From assembly GCF_014274685.1 (NCBI RefSeq), contig NZ_CP060393.1:1485501-1549500 (forward strand): a DNA stretch of 64,000 bases. The letters are read 5' to 3'. The stretch is from Edaphobacter sp. 4G125 (lineage in GTDB: Bacteria > Acidobacteriota > Terriglobia > Terriglobales > Acidobacteriaceae). Position numbers and translations under genes: made by a program. The notes beneath the pieces are model-generated. The model did no database searches. It had not been told where the DNA came from and saw only the letters and a program-made list of their open reading frames with translations. Position 1 is the stretch's first letter. Every line of letters starts with the position of its first letter. Shown here one piece after another: positions 32,467 through 41,853 of the stretch.

Positions 32467-34881
32467 CTAAATATTCTGCATGACATCGATGCTGCCGTGC
32501 ATGTGTACGGCGGCAGCCAGTTCCTTTGCGGGCACAGGGAAGCCAAGGTAGTTTCCTTGCGCTTCATCGCACTTTCGTCGGATGAGGAAGCGAAGCTGTT
32601 CTTCCGTTTCGACGCCCTCAGCGACGACGCGGATCGCAAGGCCATGCGACATTGCGATGATGGTTCTGACGACAGCCGCAGCATTCGGATCGATCTCGGC
32701 CTGCTTGACGAAGCTCTGATCGATCTTAAGGCGATCGACCTGGTACTGCAGAAGATACGAGAAGCTACAGAAGCCTGTGCCGAAGTCGTCGATTGAGATG
32801 CGGGCCCCCAACTCGCGGATGCGTTGCAGCTTTTCGAGGTTGTTGCTGGAGTTGACCATCAGGATGTTCTCCGTGATTTCGATCTCCAGACAGCGCGCAG
32901 GAAGTCCGCTCACAGCGAGCGCATGTTCGATCATCTGCACCAGGTCACGCTGCTGAAACTGCCGCGGCGAGAGATTGACGGAGATGGTCAGATCGGTGCC
33001 AAGCTCGTCCTGTAGCGCCTTGCCTTCGCGACAGGCGGTCATAAAGACCCATTCTCCGATGCTGAGAATTAGCCCTGTCTCCTCTGCAAGAGGAATGAAC
33101 TGTCCAGGGGAAACGTTGCCCAGCTTCGGATGACGCCAGCGCAGCAGGGCCTCTACGCCCGTGATAAGCCCGGTCGAGAGCGAGATCTGTGGCTGGTAGT
33201 TCAGAGAGAGTTCGTCGTTGGTTAGGGCATGACGAAGAGCGTGTTCCAACGAGAGACGATCGGCGGTCTCTTTCAGCATATCCTCGCTGAAGATCTGGTA
33301 TTGGTTTCTGCCATTCTCCTTTGCGGCGTACATGGCGGAATCCGCCCGTTTTAGAAGGTGCTTGGCGTCGGCGGCAAAATCAGGATAGATGCAGACCCCG
33401 ATACTCATGGTGACGTTCAACAGGTGCTCATCGACACGGATCTCCGGCGACATTCTGGAGATGAGGTTCATGGCGCAGTGCTCGACATCCGCGACGGTAG
33501 TGATGTCCGGCATAACGACGACAAACTCATCGCCCCCCACACGAGCCACAATGTCGGTACCGCGAACGGACCGGCGGAGGCGCGAGGCTGTTTCGACGAG
33601 GATCTGGTCCCCCGAGGTATGGCCCAAAGAGTCGTTGATTCGTTTGAACTGATCGATATCGATGACGAAGGCTGCGACCTTGGTCCCATAACGCCGCGCT
33701 CGCTCCACAGCCTCGACCGTCTTATCACGGAGCAAGGCGCGACCGACCAATCCGGTCAACTGGTCGTGGGTTGCCAGGTGCGTGACGTACTGCAGCATCT
33801 GACGGCGCTCGGCGATATCAACGGCGATACCGACAAACCCGCTGACGTCGCCCGTATCGGAGGTTACGGCACGCATAGCCAGGGTGATGGGAGTACGGCT
33901 ACCATCACGCTTCACCAGCGTCCACTCCTTCTCCTCCATCTCGCCGGCGAGTGCACCTGCGGAAAGAACCTCAAAGCCATTGAGATCCATCGTGTCATCG
34001 GTTGCTGCCGAATTTCTGGCTGCTGCCGCTAACTCGCGTTCATCGTGCAGGGTTGTCAGAGAAGCCTTGTGCACCAGCTCGTCGCGACTGTAGCCCGTAA
34101 GCTTCTCGGCTGCGACGTTCATCGCTGTAATCGTTCCCTGGACATCGGTGGCGACGATGCTGAAGGGAGCATTCTGAAATACGGATTCAGTGAACTCTAC
34201 GAGTTGTTCGTACTGGGCTTGGGTGGCCTTTGCGATGCTGATGTCGCTGCATGTGACCGCAAGCCGATCTCCCAGTTTGACGACCTTGTAACGAATCCAT
34301 GTGACCTGTAATAGGTTTCCTTCGGGTGCCGGGTATTCCTGGTCCAGTGGAACGCCGGTTTCGATCACTTCGCAATACCGTTCGAACCGTTCCAGTAGCT
34401 TTGCATCGATGTTGGATTCGCGGAGGTTCTTTCCGATCAGTTCCGTGCGAGACCTTCCGATGAGCTTCTCCATCATCTCGTTCAGATATTCGATGCGGAA
34501 GTCGGTAATTTGCCCGGAGGCAGAACGAACCGTTTCAAGGATCGAAAGTCCGTCGAGGCTGGCTTCAGCGGCCGCAATAAATCTGGATTGAGTCTGTTCG
34601 AGCTGTCGAATCAGTTCTTTATGCTTGCGCTCGCGATAAAAAGATAAGATCGCGAAGAAGATACTAAAGGCAGCAATCACCCCTGCTGCAAATTCGAGGA
34701 GAACCGCGCCTTCGACGCGCGAAAATCCTCCGGCGATCATGCAAACGGGAAGCACAGAGAGACTCGACTTCCAGGTCCGCGGTTGCGAAAGGGCAAGCAC
34801 CCGATGCTTCAAGAAATTACTCCGGAAAATAGCGCATTTGATGGACAGCAATGCTATGCAATAGCGTAAACCGGTTTCCAC
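32467..34881 (-). CDS. PAS-PAS-GGDEF-EAL cyclic di-GMP protein
   Basis: Membrane-linked enzyme for cyclic di-GMP turnover. One clear membrane segment lies at residues ~60-82. Two PAS domains follow (~100-220 and ~225-350, the second with FQNAPFSIVATDVQGTI). The cyclase motif GGDEF is intact at 449-453. The phosphodiesterase domain has EAL at 577-579 plus NLSPRQF, EITENI, IDDFGTG, LKIDQSF and VAEGVE, so both activities look possible, though many such proteins use only one. The start given is GTG 34881; a later GTG near residue 28 is possible. Divergent to the VWA gene. Confidence 0.93.
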   Translation of the reverse strand: METGLRYCIALLSIKCAIFRSNFLKHRVLALSQPRTWKSSLSVLPVCMIAGGFSRVEGAVLLEFAAGVIAAFSIFFAILSFYRERKHKELIRQLEQTQSRFIAAAEASLDGLSILETVRSASGQITDFRIEYLNEMMEKLIGRSRTELIGKNLRESNIDAKLLERFERYCEVIETGVPLDQEYPAPEGNLLQVTWIRYKVVKLGDRLAVTCSDISIAKATQAQYEQLVEFTESVFQNAPFSIVATDVQGTITAMNVAAEKLTGYSRDELVHKASLTTLHDERELAAAARNSAATDDTMDLNGFEVLSAGALAGEMEEKEWTLVKRDGSRTPITLAMRAVTSDTGDVSGFVGIAVDIAERRQMLQYVTHLATHDQLTGLVGRALLRDKTVEAVERARRYGTKVAAFVIDIDQFKRINDSLGHTSGDQILVETASRLRRSVRGTDIVARVGGDEFVVVMPDITTVADVEHCAMNLISRMSPEIRVDEHLLNVTMSIGVCIYPDFAADAKHLLKRADSAMYAAKENGRNQYQIFSEDMLKETADRLSLEHALRHALTNDELSLNYQPQISLSTGLITGVEALLRWRHPKLGNVSPGQFIPLAEETGLILSIGEWVFMTACREGKALQDELGTDLTISVNLSPRQFQQRDLVQMIEHALAVSGLPARCLEIEITENILMVNSSNNLEKLQRIRELGARISIDDFGTGFCSFSYLLQYQVDRLKIDQSFVKQAEIDPNAAAVVRTIIAMSHGLAIRVVAEGVETEEQLRFLIRRKCDEAQGNYLGFPVPAKELAAAVHMHGSIDVMQNI

Positions 34882-34925
34882 TGCTTTTCTTCAATGATGC
34901 AAAGTAGCATCTACGCTTTCGTTTT

Positions 34926-34937
34926 GAAACATGTTTC
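34926..34937. promoter_or_regulatory. 12-bp palindrome in the divergent intergenic region
   Basis: GAAACATGTTTC is a perfect dyad about 45 bases upstream of the GGDEF-EAL start, in the 258-base gap shared with the divergent VWA gene. It could be an operator for either gene. Confidence 0.35.
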
Positions 34938-35139
34938 GAAAGAAAATCATCTACCCGTATTGATTCCGGTGGGTCAACCTATCTTTTTTGTTGGAGATCG
35001 GGGTGCTTTGGCGATGAATTTCTACGGCATTTGCCCTGTGATTCGTTACTAAAGTCTATAGACTGATGGTCAAATTTGTCCTGATCGGATTGCACACATT
35101 ACTCCGAAACACTCGATATGAAAGCCGGGTTATAGAAGC

Positions 35140-36264
35140 ATGATCCATAAGGCTGCATTTGTTCTGTTATTTTTGGTTGGTATTTTTCCTCTCCCCGCCG
35201 TGATTGCGCAACAGGCTGGCGCAGACATTGCCAAAACTGCTGCGGATCTCTCTGTTGACGCCCGTCTGGTCAATCTTCCTGTCGTGGTACGGGACAAAAA
35301 GGGCGTTCTGGTTCAAAACCTTACCAAAGCGGACTTTAGCCTTCAGGTCGACGGTCATCCACAGGTCATCCGTTACTTCGATATCGATACGGATCTTCCT
35401 TTGACACTCGGGTTGCTGGTCGATACAAGTCTTAGTCAGCGCTCGGTCATTGATGAGGAACGCGATGCCAGCAGCTCATTTCTTGACGAGATGCTCAAAA
35501 AGCCAAAGGATCAGGCGTTCGTCATTCAGTTTGCCCGGCAGGTTGAACTTCTCGGAGATCTGACCAATTCGCGTCCCAAGATTCAGGCTGCGCTGAAACA
35601 GATCGATACTCCATCTCCAAATTCACGAGCTTCATCCGATCCGGATAGTGATAACAGTTCTGGAGATCGCGGCGGCGCGAGGCGTTCTCATGCCGGAGGA
35701 ACGGCACTTTACGATGCGGTCTTTCTCGCTTCCGATGAGTTGATGGAGAAGCAAAAGGGACGTAAGGCCCTCATCATCTTGTCAGATGGTGTTGATCGCG
35801 GCAGCAAAGAAACCTTGAACAAAGCGCTGGAAAGCGCACAACGCGCCGACACAATCATCTATGCCATTTACTTCAAAGGAGAACAGCCGCAGCAGCAGGA
35901 TTGGGGACGTCGTGGTGGTGGAGGCATGCGTTTTCCGGGCGGAGGCGGCTATCCAGGAGGGCGGGGAGGAGGCGGGTACCCTGGAGGTGGTTCTCCATCC
36001 CCGAGAAGCGAGAACCAGGTAGACGGCAAAAAAATCCTCCGCCAGCTGTCCGAAGAGACTGGCGGCAGATTATTTGAAGTCTCGAAGAAGCAGCCTGTGG
36101 CAAAGATTTATGACCAAATCGCTGAAGAGTTGCGTGCGCAGTACCGGCTCGGCTATACGCCGGACCAGTCTGCTTCGGCAGAGGGATATCATCAGGTCGA
36201 TCTGACCGCGCATCAGAAGGATCTCTATATTCAGACGCGTGACGGCTACTATATAAGCAAATAG
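35140..36264 (+). CDS. Secreted VWA-domain protein (acidobacterial type)
   Basis: The N-terminal signal peptide (residues ~1-24, ending VIAQQ) is followed by a short beta-rich region (VVVRDKKGVLVQNLTKADFSL), which in Acidobacteria commonly precedes the VWA domain. The metal-ion-dependent adhesion site DxSxS is intact (DTSLS, residues 95-99). A Gly/Pro/Arg-rich loop of ~35 residues is inserted after IIYAIYFKG. Length 374. Members are secreted or surface proteins of unknown partners. Thioredoxin and YihY genes follow on the same strand, with 83- and 16-base gaps. Confidence 0.88.
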   Translation: MIHKAAFVLLFLVGIFPLPAVIAQQAGADIAKTAADLSVDARLVNLPVVVRDKKGVLVQNLTKADFSLQVDGHPQVIRYFDIDTDLPLTLGLLVDTSLSQRSVIDEERDASSSFLDEMLKKPKDQAFVIQFARQVELLGDLTNSRPKIQAALKQIDTPSPNSRASSDPDSDNSSGDRGGARRSHAGGTALYDAVFLASDELMEKQKGRKALIILSDGVDRGSKETLNKALESAQRADTIIYAIYFKGEQPQQQDWGRRGGGGMRFPGGGGYPGGRGGGGYPGGGSPSPRSENQVDGKKILRQLSEETGGRLFEVSKKQPVAKIYDQIAEELRAQYRLGYTPDQSASAEGYHQVDLTAHQKDLYIQTRDGYYISK

Positions 36265-36347
36265 GCATTGGACATCTTTGCGATCCTGCGGTAGCTCGGG
36301 CATCATGGAAGTTAGGTAAAACCAAGTGCCCGTCAAGGAGACTGCAT

Positions 36348-36836
36348 ATGCTCAATCGATTCCGGACGATTCCAGTTATGGCTACTGTACTGGTGAGCAT
36401 GGCAACTTTTCCGGCTGCAACGCAGATGAAGACGCCTTTTGTTAAAAAGCATCTATATTCTTCGACTGCAGACCCGAAGGCCGATATCGCCGCCGCGCTG
36501 AAACAGGCAAAGGCTGAGAAGAAACGGGTCATTCTGGACTTTGGCGGTGACTGGTGTGGCGACTGCCAGGTGCTGGACATTTACATGCACGAGAGCCCGA
36601 ATACGGAATTGATTGCAAAGCATTTTGTGGTTGTCCATATTGATATTGGGCGTATGGACCACAATGTTGACGTTGCGGACAAGTACAAGGTTCCAATCAA
36701 AAAGGGTGTTCCGGCGCTGGCTGTGCTCGATGCCAACGGCCGTCTGCTGTATTCGCAGCAGAACAAAGAGTTCGAGAACATGGAAAATATGAAATCGAGC
36801 GACGTAACGGCATTTTTGAGACGCTGGAAGGGCTAA
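36348..36836 (+). CDS. Secreted thioredoxin-family protein
   Basis: A 162-residue protein with a signal peptide (residues ~1-25, FPAAT) and one thioredoxin fold. The active site reads WCGDC (Cys70, Cys73), a variant of the usual CGPC seen in several periplasmic thioredoxin-like proteins. The cis-Pro strand is GVPALAVLDANGRLLYS. An envelope disulfide or chaperone-linked role is probable, while the partner is unknown. CAAGGAG lies before ATG 36348. Confidence 0.88.
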   Translation: MLNRFRTIPVMATVLVSMATFPAATQMKTPFVKKHLYSSTADPKADIAAALKQAKAEKKRVILDFGGDWCGDCQVLDIYMHESPNTELIAKHFVVVHIDIGRMDHNVDVADKYKVPIKKGVPALAVLDANGRLLYSQQNKEFENMENMKSSDVTAFLRRWKG

Positions 36837-36852
36837 TCTCAACCAACGTTGT

Positions 36853-37740
36853 ATGCTGGGGGCCACGGATCTGGACTCGGTGAGACAACTCCTGCGCATC
36901 CCCATCCTTCTTCATCGCGCTGCGTTGCGCGCGATGAAGCATGACGTTCTGAATCTTGCCCAGTCCTCAGCCTATTCGGCAATAGTGGCCTTGTTTCCCA
37001 CCTTAATCATTGCGGCTGCGGTGATTGCGCTGCTGCCGGATACGGCTCCTGTTCGTTCGCAGTTGGGCGCATTCTTCGATCGCGTGCTTCCTCCAGAGGT
37101 GATCCCTATTCTGGGAAGCTACTTTACGGCCGCGCCGCACAAGAGCAAGTCGGCCCGAGTCGTGCTTCTCTCCCTTCTTGTTTCCGTTACGGGAGGTTCG
37201 AGCGTAATTGCGACCTACATGGAAGGCTTCCGGCGCGCCCATAACCTGCCTTCGGATTGCTGGACCTTCTGGGGAAGACGTGCACGAGCGTATGCTCTGG
37301 TTCCACTCTCACTCGTTCCGCTTGCGATTGCCAGTTCGCTGATTGTCTTCGGACATCTGATCACGCTCTGGCTCGCCCTGCATGTCATGCCATCGGTGCG
37401 AACCGAAGTCTACATCATGGCGATTTTCTTCCGTTGGCTGATTGCCCTCACGGGGTCCGTGGGACTCATTGCGTTGATCTACCACATGGGGACGCCGATC
37501 CGACAACCCTGGCACAGAGTTCTCCCTGGAGCCATTGCCGCCACGGCCATGTGGTTTGTGACGACGCTGGTCTTCGGCTGGTACGTCACCCGGTTTGCAA
37601 ATTATTCCCAGGTTTATGGCTCTCTGGGGGCAGGAATTGCATTGCTTTTCTGGCTCTACATCGTCTCTTTAAGTGTGCTTTTTGGCGCTGAATTCAATGC
37701 GGTCTTTCTGGCAGGAGAAAGCGCTGACGTTGCATCCTGA
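36853..37740 (+). CDS. YihY/BrkB-family inner membrane protein
   Basis: A 295-residue polytopic protein with about six hydrophobic segments. Family marks are the N-terminal SSAYSAIVALFPTLIIAAAVIALL, the central FGHLITLWLALHV region and the C-terminal YGSLGAGIALLFWLYIVSLSVLFGAEFNAVF, which is the diagnostic YihY ending. The old ribonuclease BN name for this family was an error. ATG 36853 starts 16 bases after the thioredoxin stop. Confidence 0.92.
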   Translation: MLGATDLDSVRQLLRIPILLHRAALRAMKHDVLNLAQSSAYSAIVALFPTLIIAAAVIALLPDTAPVRSQLGAFFDRVLPPEVIPILGSYFTAAPHKSKSARVVLLSLLVSVTGGSSVIATYMEGFRRAHNLPSDCWTFWGRRARAYALVPLSLVPLAIASSLIVFGHLITLWLALHVMPSVRTEVYIMAIFFRWLIALTGSVGLIALIYHMGTPIRQPWHRVLPGAIAATAMWFVTTLVFGWYVTRFANYSQVYGSLGAGIALLFWLYIVSLSVLFGAEFNAVFLAGESADVAS

Positions 37741-37854
37741 AGCGTTTTACCCTTAAAGGCCTGCGCACGGTTAGAATGGCCAACAACAGGAAAATCATTG
37801 GTCATACCTTCGATTCCTTCGCGAAGGCCACAAAAAAGGATCCAGCAGCAAGTT

Positions 37855-39414
37855 ATGAATACCGCGAATCCCCTGCTTAACGACGCCTACTCAACCGATA
37901 ACGGGCGTCTCCGCCGCGCCAAAATTGTAGGGACTCTGGGCCCCGCCTCCAGTTCAATCGAGGTATTCCGGCAACTTGTTCGTGCCGGGTTGGATGTGGC
38001 CAGGTTGAACTTCTCTCATGGATCTCATGCGCAAAAGGCGGAACTGATCAAGATGGTTCGCCAGGTATCGCGCGAAGAAGGGAAGCCGATCTGCATCCTG
38101 GCCGACCTGCAGGGACCCAAGATTCGTACCGGCAAACTTAAGGACCACAAACCAGTTCAGTTGATCGCTGGTAAGCAACTGATTATTACTCCGCAGGAGA
38201 TCGCTGGAACGGCCTCGATGGTCGGGACAACCTTTACCACTCTTGCTGAAAATCTCGAGCCCGGTTCCCGCATCCTGCTCTCCGACGGACTGATCGAGTT
38301 ACGTGTCGAGCAGATCAAAGGCGGCGACGTCGTCTGCAAGATCATCAACGGCGGCGTGCTTGGCGAAAACAAAGGCATTAACCTTCCCGGAATCCCTGTA
38401 AAGGTTCCTTCGCTTACGGAGAAGGATGAGGAAGATCTGGTCTTTGCCATTGGCGAGGGTGTCGACACCATTGCAGTCTCTTTCGTGCGTACGGCTGATG
38501 ATATCCGCCACGTCAAAAACCGCTTGGCGGCCCTGAAATCCAACGCGTGGATTGTCGCCAAGCTGGAGAAGCCCCAGGCTATCGAGCATCTCGACTCGAT
38601 CCTGGAAGCTACGGACGCCATCATGGTGGCTCGTGGTGATCTCGGTGTCGAGGTTCCTCCGGAGAAGGTTCCGGCGATTCAGAAGCACATCATCCGTCGA
38701 GCCGCGGAGTATCGCAAGCCTGTGATCACGGCGACCCAGATGCTCGAATCGATGATCGAGAATCCTCGTCCGACCCGCGCCGAAGCCTCCGACGTCGCCA
38801 ATGCGGTCTACGACGGAACCGATGCCGTGATGCTCTCGGCTGAGAGCGCTGCTGGCAAATATCCTGTCGAAGCCGTGGCTATGATGGCCAAGATCGTTGC
38901 TGAGACCGAAGAGCAAATTCATCTCGATCCTCCGGCGGATTCGCGTCACCCACGCGGGCTTCGCCTGTCTGTCGCCGAGACGATCTGCGAGTGCATGGCG
39001 CACGCCGCCGATGATCTTGACGTTGCGGCAATCGCGATCTTTACCGAGACCGGTGCGACGGCGCGCCTGCTCTCCAAGTACAGGCCCGATCCTCCGATCT
39101 ATGCGCTCAGCCCCTTTGAGGAGGTCATCAATCGATCGATGCTTCTCTGGGGAACATATCCCATCCTCTGCGGCCGCTTCCACGACACAGACACTCTGGT
39201 CAATATGGCTGAGGAGATTCTCGAAAGCCGTGGGAGTGTGCAGGAACGACAGATCGTAGGTATCGTTGCCGGAACGCGTACCCGCTCCGGAGCGACCAAC
39301 TTTATGCGCCTTCACATGATTGGTGATCGCGATACGGAGCCGGTAGGCGCTTCGAAAAAATCGAAGAAGCCAGCGAAGAAACCCGCAGGGAAGACCGCGA
39401 AAAAGAAACGGTAG
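37855..39414 (+). CDS. pyk: Pyruvate kinase with basic C-terminal tail
   Basis: Catalyses phosphoenolpyruvate plus ADP to pyruvate plus ATP. Landmarks are RRAKIVGTLGPASSS, RLNFSHG, ADLQGPKIRTG, FVRTADDIRHVK, the active-site lysine in IVAKLEKPQAIEHLD, and the signature MVARGDLGVEVPPEKVP. The C-terminal allosteric domain shows FTETGATARLLSKYRP. The last ~20 residues are almost all Lys, Ala, Pro and Gly (for example KKPAKKPAGK), not found in the standard enzyme. ATG 37855 is chosen because the open frame before it lacks family sequence. Length 519. Confidence 0.96.
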   Translation: MNTANPLLNDAYSTDNGRLRRAKIVGTLGPASSSIEVFRQLVRAGLDVARLNFSHGSHAQKAELIKMVRQVSREEGKPICILADLQGPKIRTGKLKDHKPVQLIAGKQLIITPQEIAGTASMVGTTFTTLAENLEPGSRILLSDGLIELRVEQIKGGDVVCKIINGGVLGENKGINLPGIPVKVPSLTEKDEEDLVFAIGEGVDTIAVSFVRTADDIRHVKNRLAALKSNAWIVAKLEKPQAIEHLDSILEATDAIMVARGDLGVEVPPEKVPAIQKHIIRRAAEYRKPVITATQMLESMIENPRPTRAEASDVANAVYDGTDAVMLSAESAAGKYPVEAVAMMAKIVAETEEQIHLDPPADSRHPRGLRLSVAETICECMAHAADDLDVAAIAIFTETGATARLLSKYRPDPPIYALSPFEEVINRSMLLWGTYPILCGRFHDTDTLVNMAEEILESRGSVQERQIVGIVAGTRTRSGATNFMRLHMIGDRDTEPVGASKKSKKPAKKPAGKTAKKKR

Positions 39415-39434
39415 CTTGCCTGTCTTTGTGGGCA

Positions 39435-39470
39435 ATAGAGAAAGCCGCCTTCACAGGCGGCTTTCTCTAT
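39435..39470. terminator. Bidirectional hairpin terminator between pyk and the PmoA gene
   Basis: A perfect 15-bp stem: ATAGAGAAAGCCGCC (39435-39449), a 6-base loop, and GGCGGCTTTCTCTAT (39456-39470). It lies 20 bases after pyk and 12 bases after the convergent PmoA gene, so it can serve both; the T-rich half on each strand is inside the stem. Confidence 0.8.
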
Positions 39471-39482
39471 CTGCAAACAGTT

Positions 39483-40511
39483 CTACTCTGCTTCGAATGC
39501 ACTCGCAGTTTTGTTCATCTCCTCAGGCGTCACGGCATGAGACGAAATCACGATGCGGTACTTGAAGGTTGCTGAAGTTCCTTTTTCAATCGTGTAATCG
39601 AACTGCGATTGCTTGGGATCAAAGATCTTCCGTCCTAGGGGATTCGCCGCAAAAAGGCCGTATCCTCGTGCGTGCCAGTATGTCGGATAGCCAGGATTGC
39701 CAGTGTGGTCGAAGATCGCAATTGTCTCGGTATGGCCATCCGGAGTGTGTCCGGTCAACTCGCACCACTTACCACGTGTCGACCAGACCGCATCGCCCTC
39801 TACACCTTCGCTGGTGCGATAGACCCCTGTCGCTCCGGCTGTATTGCCCATCACCTTGGTGGGCCGACCGCTGGCATCGGCAAAGGTGCCGCCCTTCTCG
39901 GTCGGTGATTCCAGGAAGTGGGCTACGCGGATACCGAGTACGCCCTCTTTGTCGTCGTGAAAGACGACCTTGTCGAGCGCGTGCAGCGTAACCGTCATAT
40001 CAATGGTGCGTGCATCGCCCTTCTGTGAGAAGACATACTTCGTTCTCTGGTTGAAGATCTTCTCGCCCGCACCAGTCTCCCACATAGAGTCGACAATCAA
40101 CTCGCCCTTGGGTCCACTCTTTGCGGAGACGACACGTTCGTGATGAATGGTGCCCATCTTTGGCCGCTGCTCCGGCTTGATGGCATCCGAATTGTTCCAG
40201 AAATCAAAGCCATTCGCGTTGCCGTAGTTGAACCACAAGCCAGCATGGTGCGGATGGTCCACACGTTCGGTTTCGCGCGGAGCTAATGGATACCCCCGCG
40301 TTACCGTCACGCCATCGGAAGCAACCAGCGGAAATAGAACTGGCTTCTTCAGCGTCGATGGCCACATATACGAGGTGAAGGGTTTGCCGCCGATGGTCAC
40401 ATCGACGCGCTGGTGCGCGTCATCTGTGACCACCTTGACTGTGTTATCTGCCGCCATTGCCACCTGCAAACTGCCAATTGCCAGTAAAGACCCGAGAAGC
40501 AGACTACGCAT
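39483..40511 (-). CDS. Secreted PmoA-family (DUF6807) protein
   Basis: A 342-residue protein with a signal peptide (residues ~1-20, SLQVAMAAD). The domain is marked by VDHPHHAGLWFNYGNANGFDFWN, with clustered His residues near 85-90, and by HTPDGHTETIAIFDH. The family carries the name methane oxygenase PmoA in databases, but it is not the methane monooxygenase; members usually sit in sugar-degradation loci. The gene overlaps the upstream oxidoreductase by eight bases, so the two form one unit. Confidence 0.82.
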   Translation of the reverse strand: MRSLLLGSLLAIGSLQVAMAADNTVKVVTDDAHQRVDVTIGGKPFTSYMWPSTLKKPVLFPLVASDGVTVTRGYPLAPRETERVDHPHHAGLWFNYGNANGFDFWNNSDAIKPEQRPKMGTIHHERVVSAKSGPKGELIVDSMWETGAGEKIFNQRTKYVFSQKGDARTIDMTVTLHALDKVVFHDDKEGVLGIRVAHFLESPTEKGGTFADASGRPTKVMGNTAGATGVYRTSEGVEGDAVWSTRGKWCELTGHTPDGHTETIAIFDHTGNPGYPTYWHARGYGLFAANPLGRKIFDPKQSQFDYTIEKGTSATFKYRIVISSHAVTPEEMNKTASAFEAE

Positions 40512-41853
40512 AGACCTTGCCTCCAGCCAGAATCTGCTCTGTCTTCGGATCGAAGGTGACGCGTTGGCCGGTCTGGATCGCCGCGACGTTCATGCACAGT
40601 GCAACGGAGTGGCTGTATCCGGCATCGACGTGCGCATTCGGCTGCTTGCGCGAGCGAACGCACTCCATCCAGTTCCGCATGTTTGCTGAGGTCTGCTTGT
40701 CGACTCCGGTGTTCGCCGCGGTGGAGGTCGCTTCAGCCTCGCCCAGTGAATAAGTGCCCAGCAGGTCTTCCTTCATGCCCATCTCAGCGGCAGCCCTTGC
40801 GGTCAGACCGCCAGTGGAGTTCACAATTTGCTTGTCCATATCCAGAGAACCACCATTGGAGTAGTAGATTTCCTTCACTCCTCCTGCGGAGTTCGTCTGA
40901 CGCGAAGAGTAGAGCACCTGGAAGCCCTTGCTCGGATCATCAAACGGGCCGTAGTCGAAGACTGCCGTCATCGTGTCCCAGTTTCGGCGGCCATCATGCC
41001 ACTGGTAGATTCCGCCATTGGCGACGACGCTGCGCGGAGCCTTCAGTCCTGTAAACCAGTGCACGGTATCGATCTGGTGCACCAGCCACTGATCAGGAAT
41101 TCCCGAGGAGTAAGGCCAGAAGAGACGGAACTCCAGATACTTCCGAGCATCGAAGGGTTCGTAGGGCTGGTCCATCAGATAGCGCTTCCAGTCCGTGTCT
41201 TGCTCCTTCAGCAGCGGCACGACATCGGGCCTGCGCCAGCGGCCAGGCTGGTTCACGTTCCAGGTCATCTCCACCATGTTGATCTCGCCAAACTTACCCG
41301 ACTGGATGTACTCGTAGGCCCTTTGATAGCTTGGCGTCGAGCGGCGCTGTGTGCCGATCTGAACGACCTGTTTACTGGCGTGGACCGCCGCACGGATGGC
41401 CCGGGCATCCTTCATGGTGTGGGCCAGCGGCTTTTCGACGTAGGCATCGCGTCCGGCCTTGACCGCTTCGACGCCATGTTTGGCGTGCTGAAAGTCGGCG
41501 GTAGCGATGAGTACCGCATCGACGTCCTTGCGGGCATACAGTTCATCGTTATTCTTCACGGTGTCGACCTTGCCACCGCCCTTCTTCTCGATATAAGCGA
41601 CACCCTCTTCACGACGGCGATTCCAAAGGTCCGAAATAGCGACAAACTCAAAGTTCAGCTCCTTGCTGTGCTGCAGGAAGGAGGGAATCAGGGAACTTTT
41701 CATCCTGTCGCCGCAGCCCACCACGGCGGTCCGTACACGGTCGTTGGCGCCCACAATCTTGGCGTAGCTGGTTGCGTTCCACGTTGCAACCGTTCCGGCT
41801 ACCGCCGCTCCCATCTTCACGAACTCCCTGCGGTTCGTCCTCTCGAGTGTCAT
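40504..41853 (-). CDS. Tat-exported Gfo/Idh/MocA-family oxidoreductase
   Basis: NAD(P)-dependent sugar or polyol oxidoreductase. The N terminus has a twin-arginine signal (TNRREFVKMGAAVAGTVA). The Rossmann segment VRTAVVGCGDRMK follows, and the family's EKPLAHTMKDARAI contains the catalytic-site lysine. ATG 41853 has AAGGAG seven bases upstream; longer starts add no family sequence. Length 449. It is probably exported folded to the periplasm with its cofactor. It is the first gene of a pair with the PmoA-family gene. Confidence 0.9.
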   Translation of the reverse strand: MTLERTNRREFVKMGAAVAGTVATWNATSYAKIVGANDRVRTAVVGCGDRMKSSLIPSFLQHSKELNFEFVAISDLWNRRREEGVAYIEKKGGGKVDTVKNNDELYARKDVDAVLIATADFQHAKHGVEAVKAGRDAYVEKPLAHTMKDARAIRAAVHASKQVVQIGTQRRSTPSYQRAYEYIQSGKFGEINMVEMTWNVNQPGRWRRPDVVPLLKEQDTDWKRYLMDQPYEPFDARKYLEFRLFWPYSSGIPDQWLVHQIDTVHWFTGLKAPRSVVANGGIYQWHDGRRNWDTMTAVFDYGPFDDPSKGFQVLYSSRQTNSAGGVKEIYYSNGGSLDMDKQIVNSTGGLTARAAAEMGMKEDLLGTYSLGEAEATSTAANTGVDKQTSANMRNWMECVRSRKQPNAHVDAGYSHSVALCMNVAAIQTGQRVTFDPKTEQILAGGKVYA

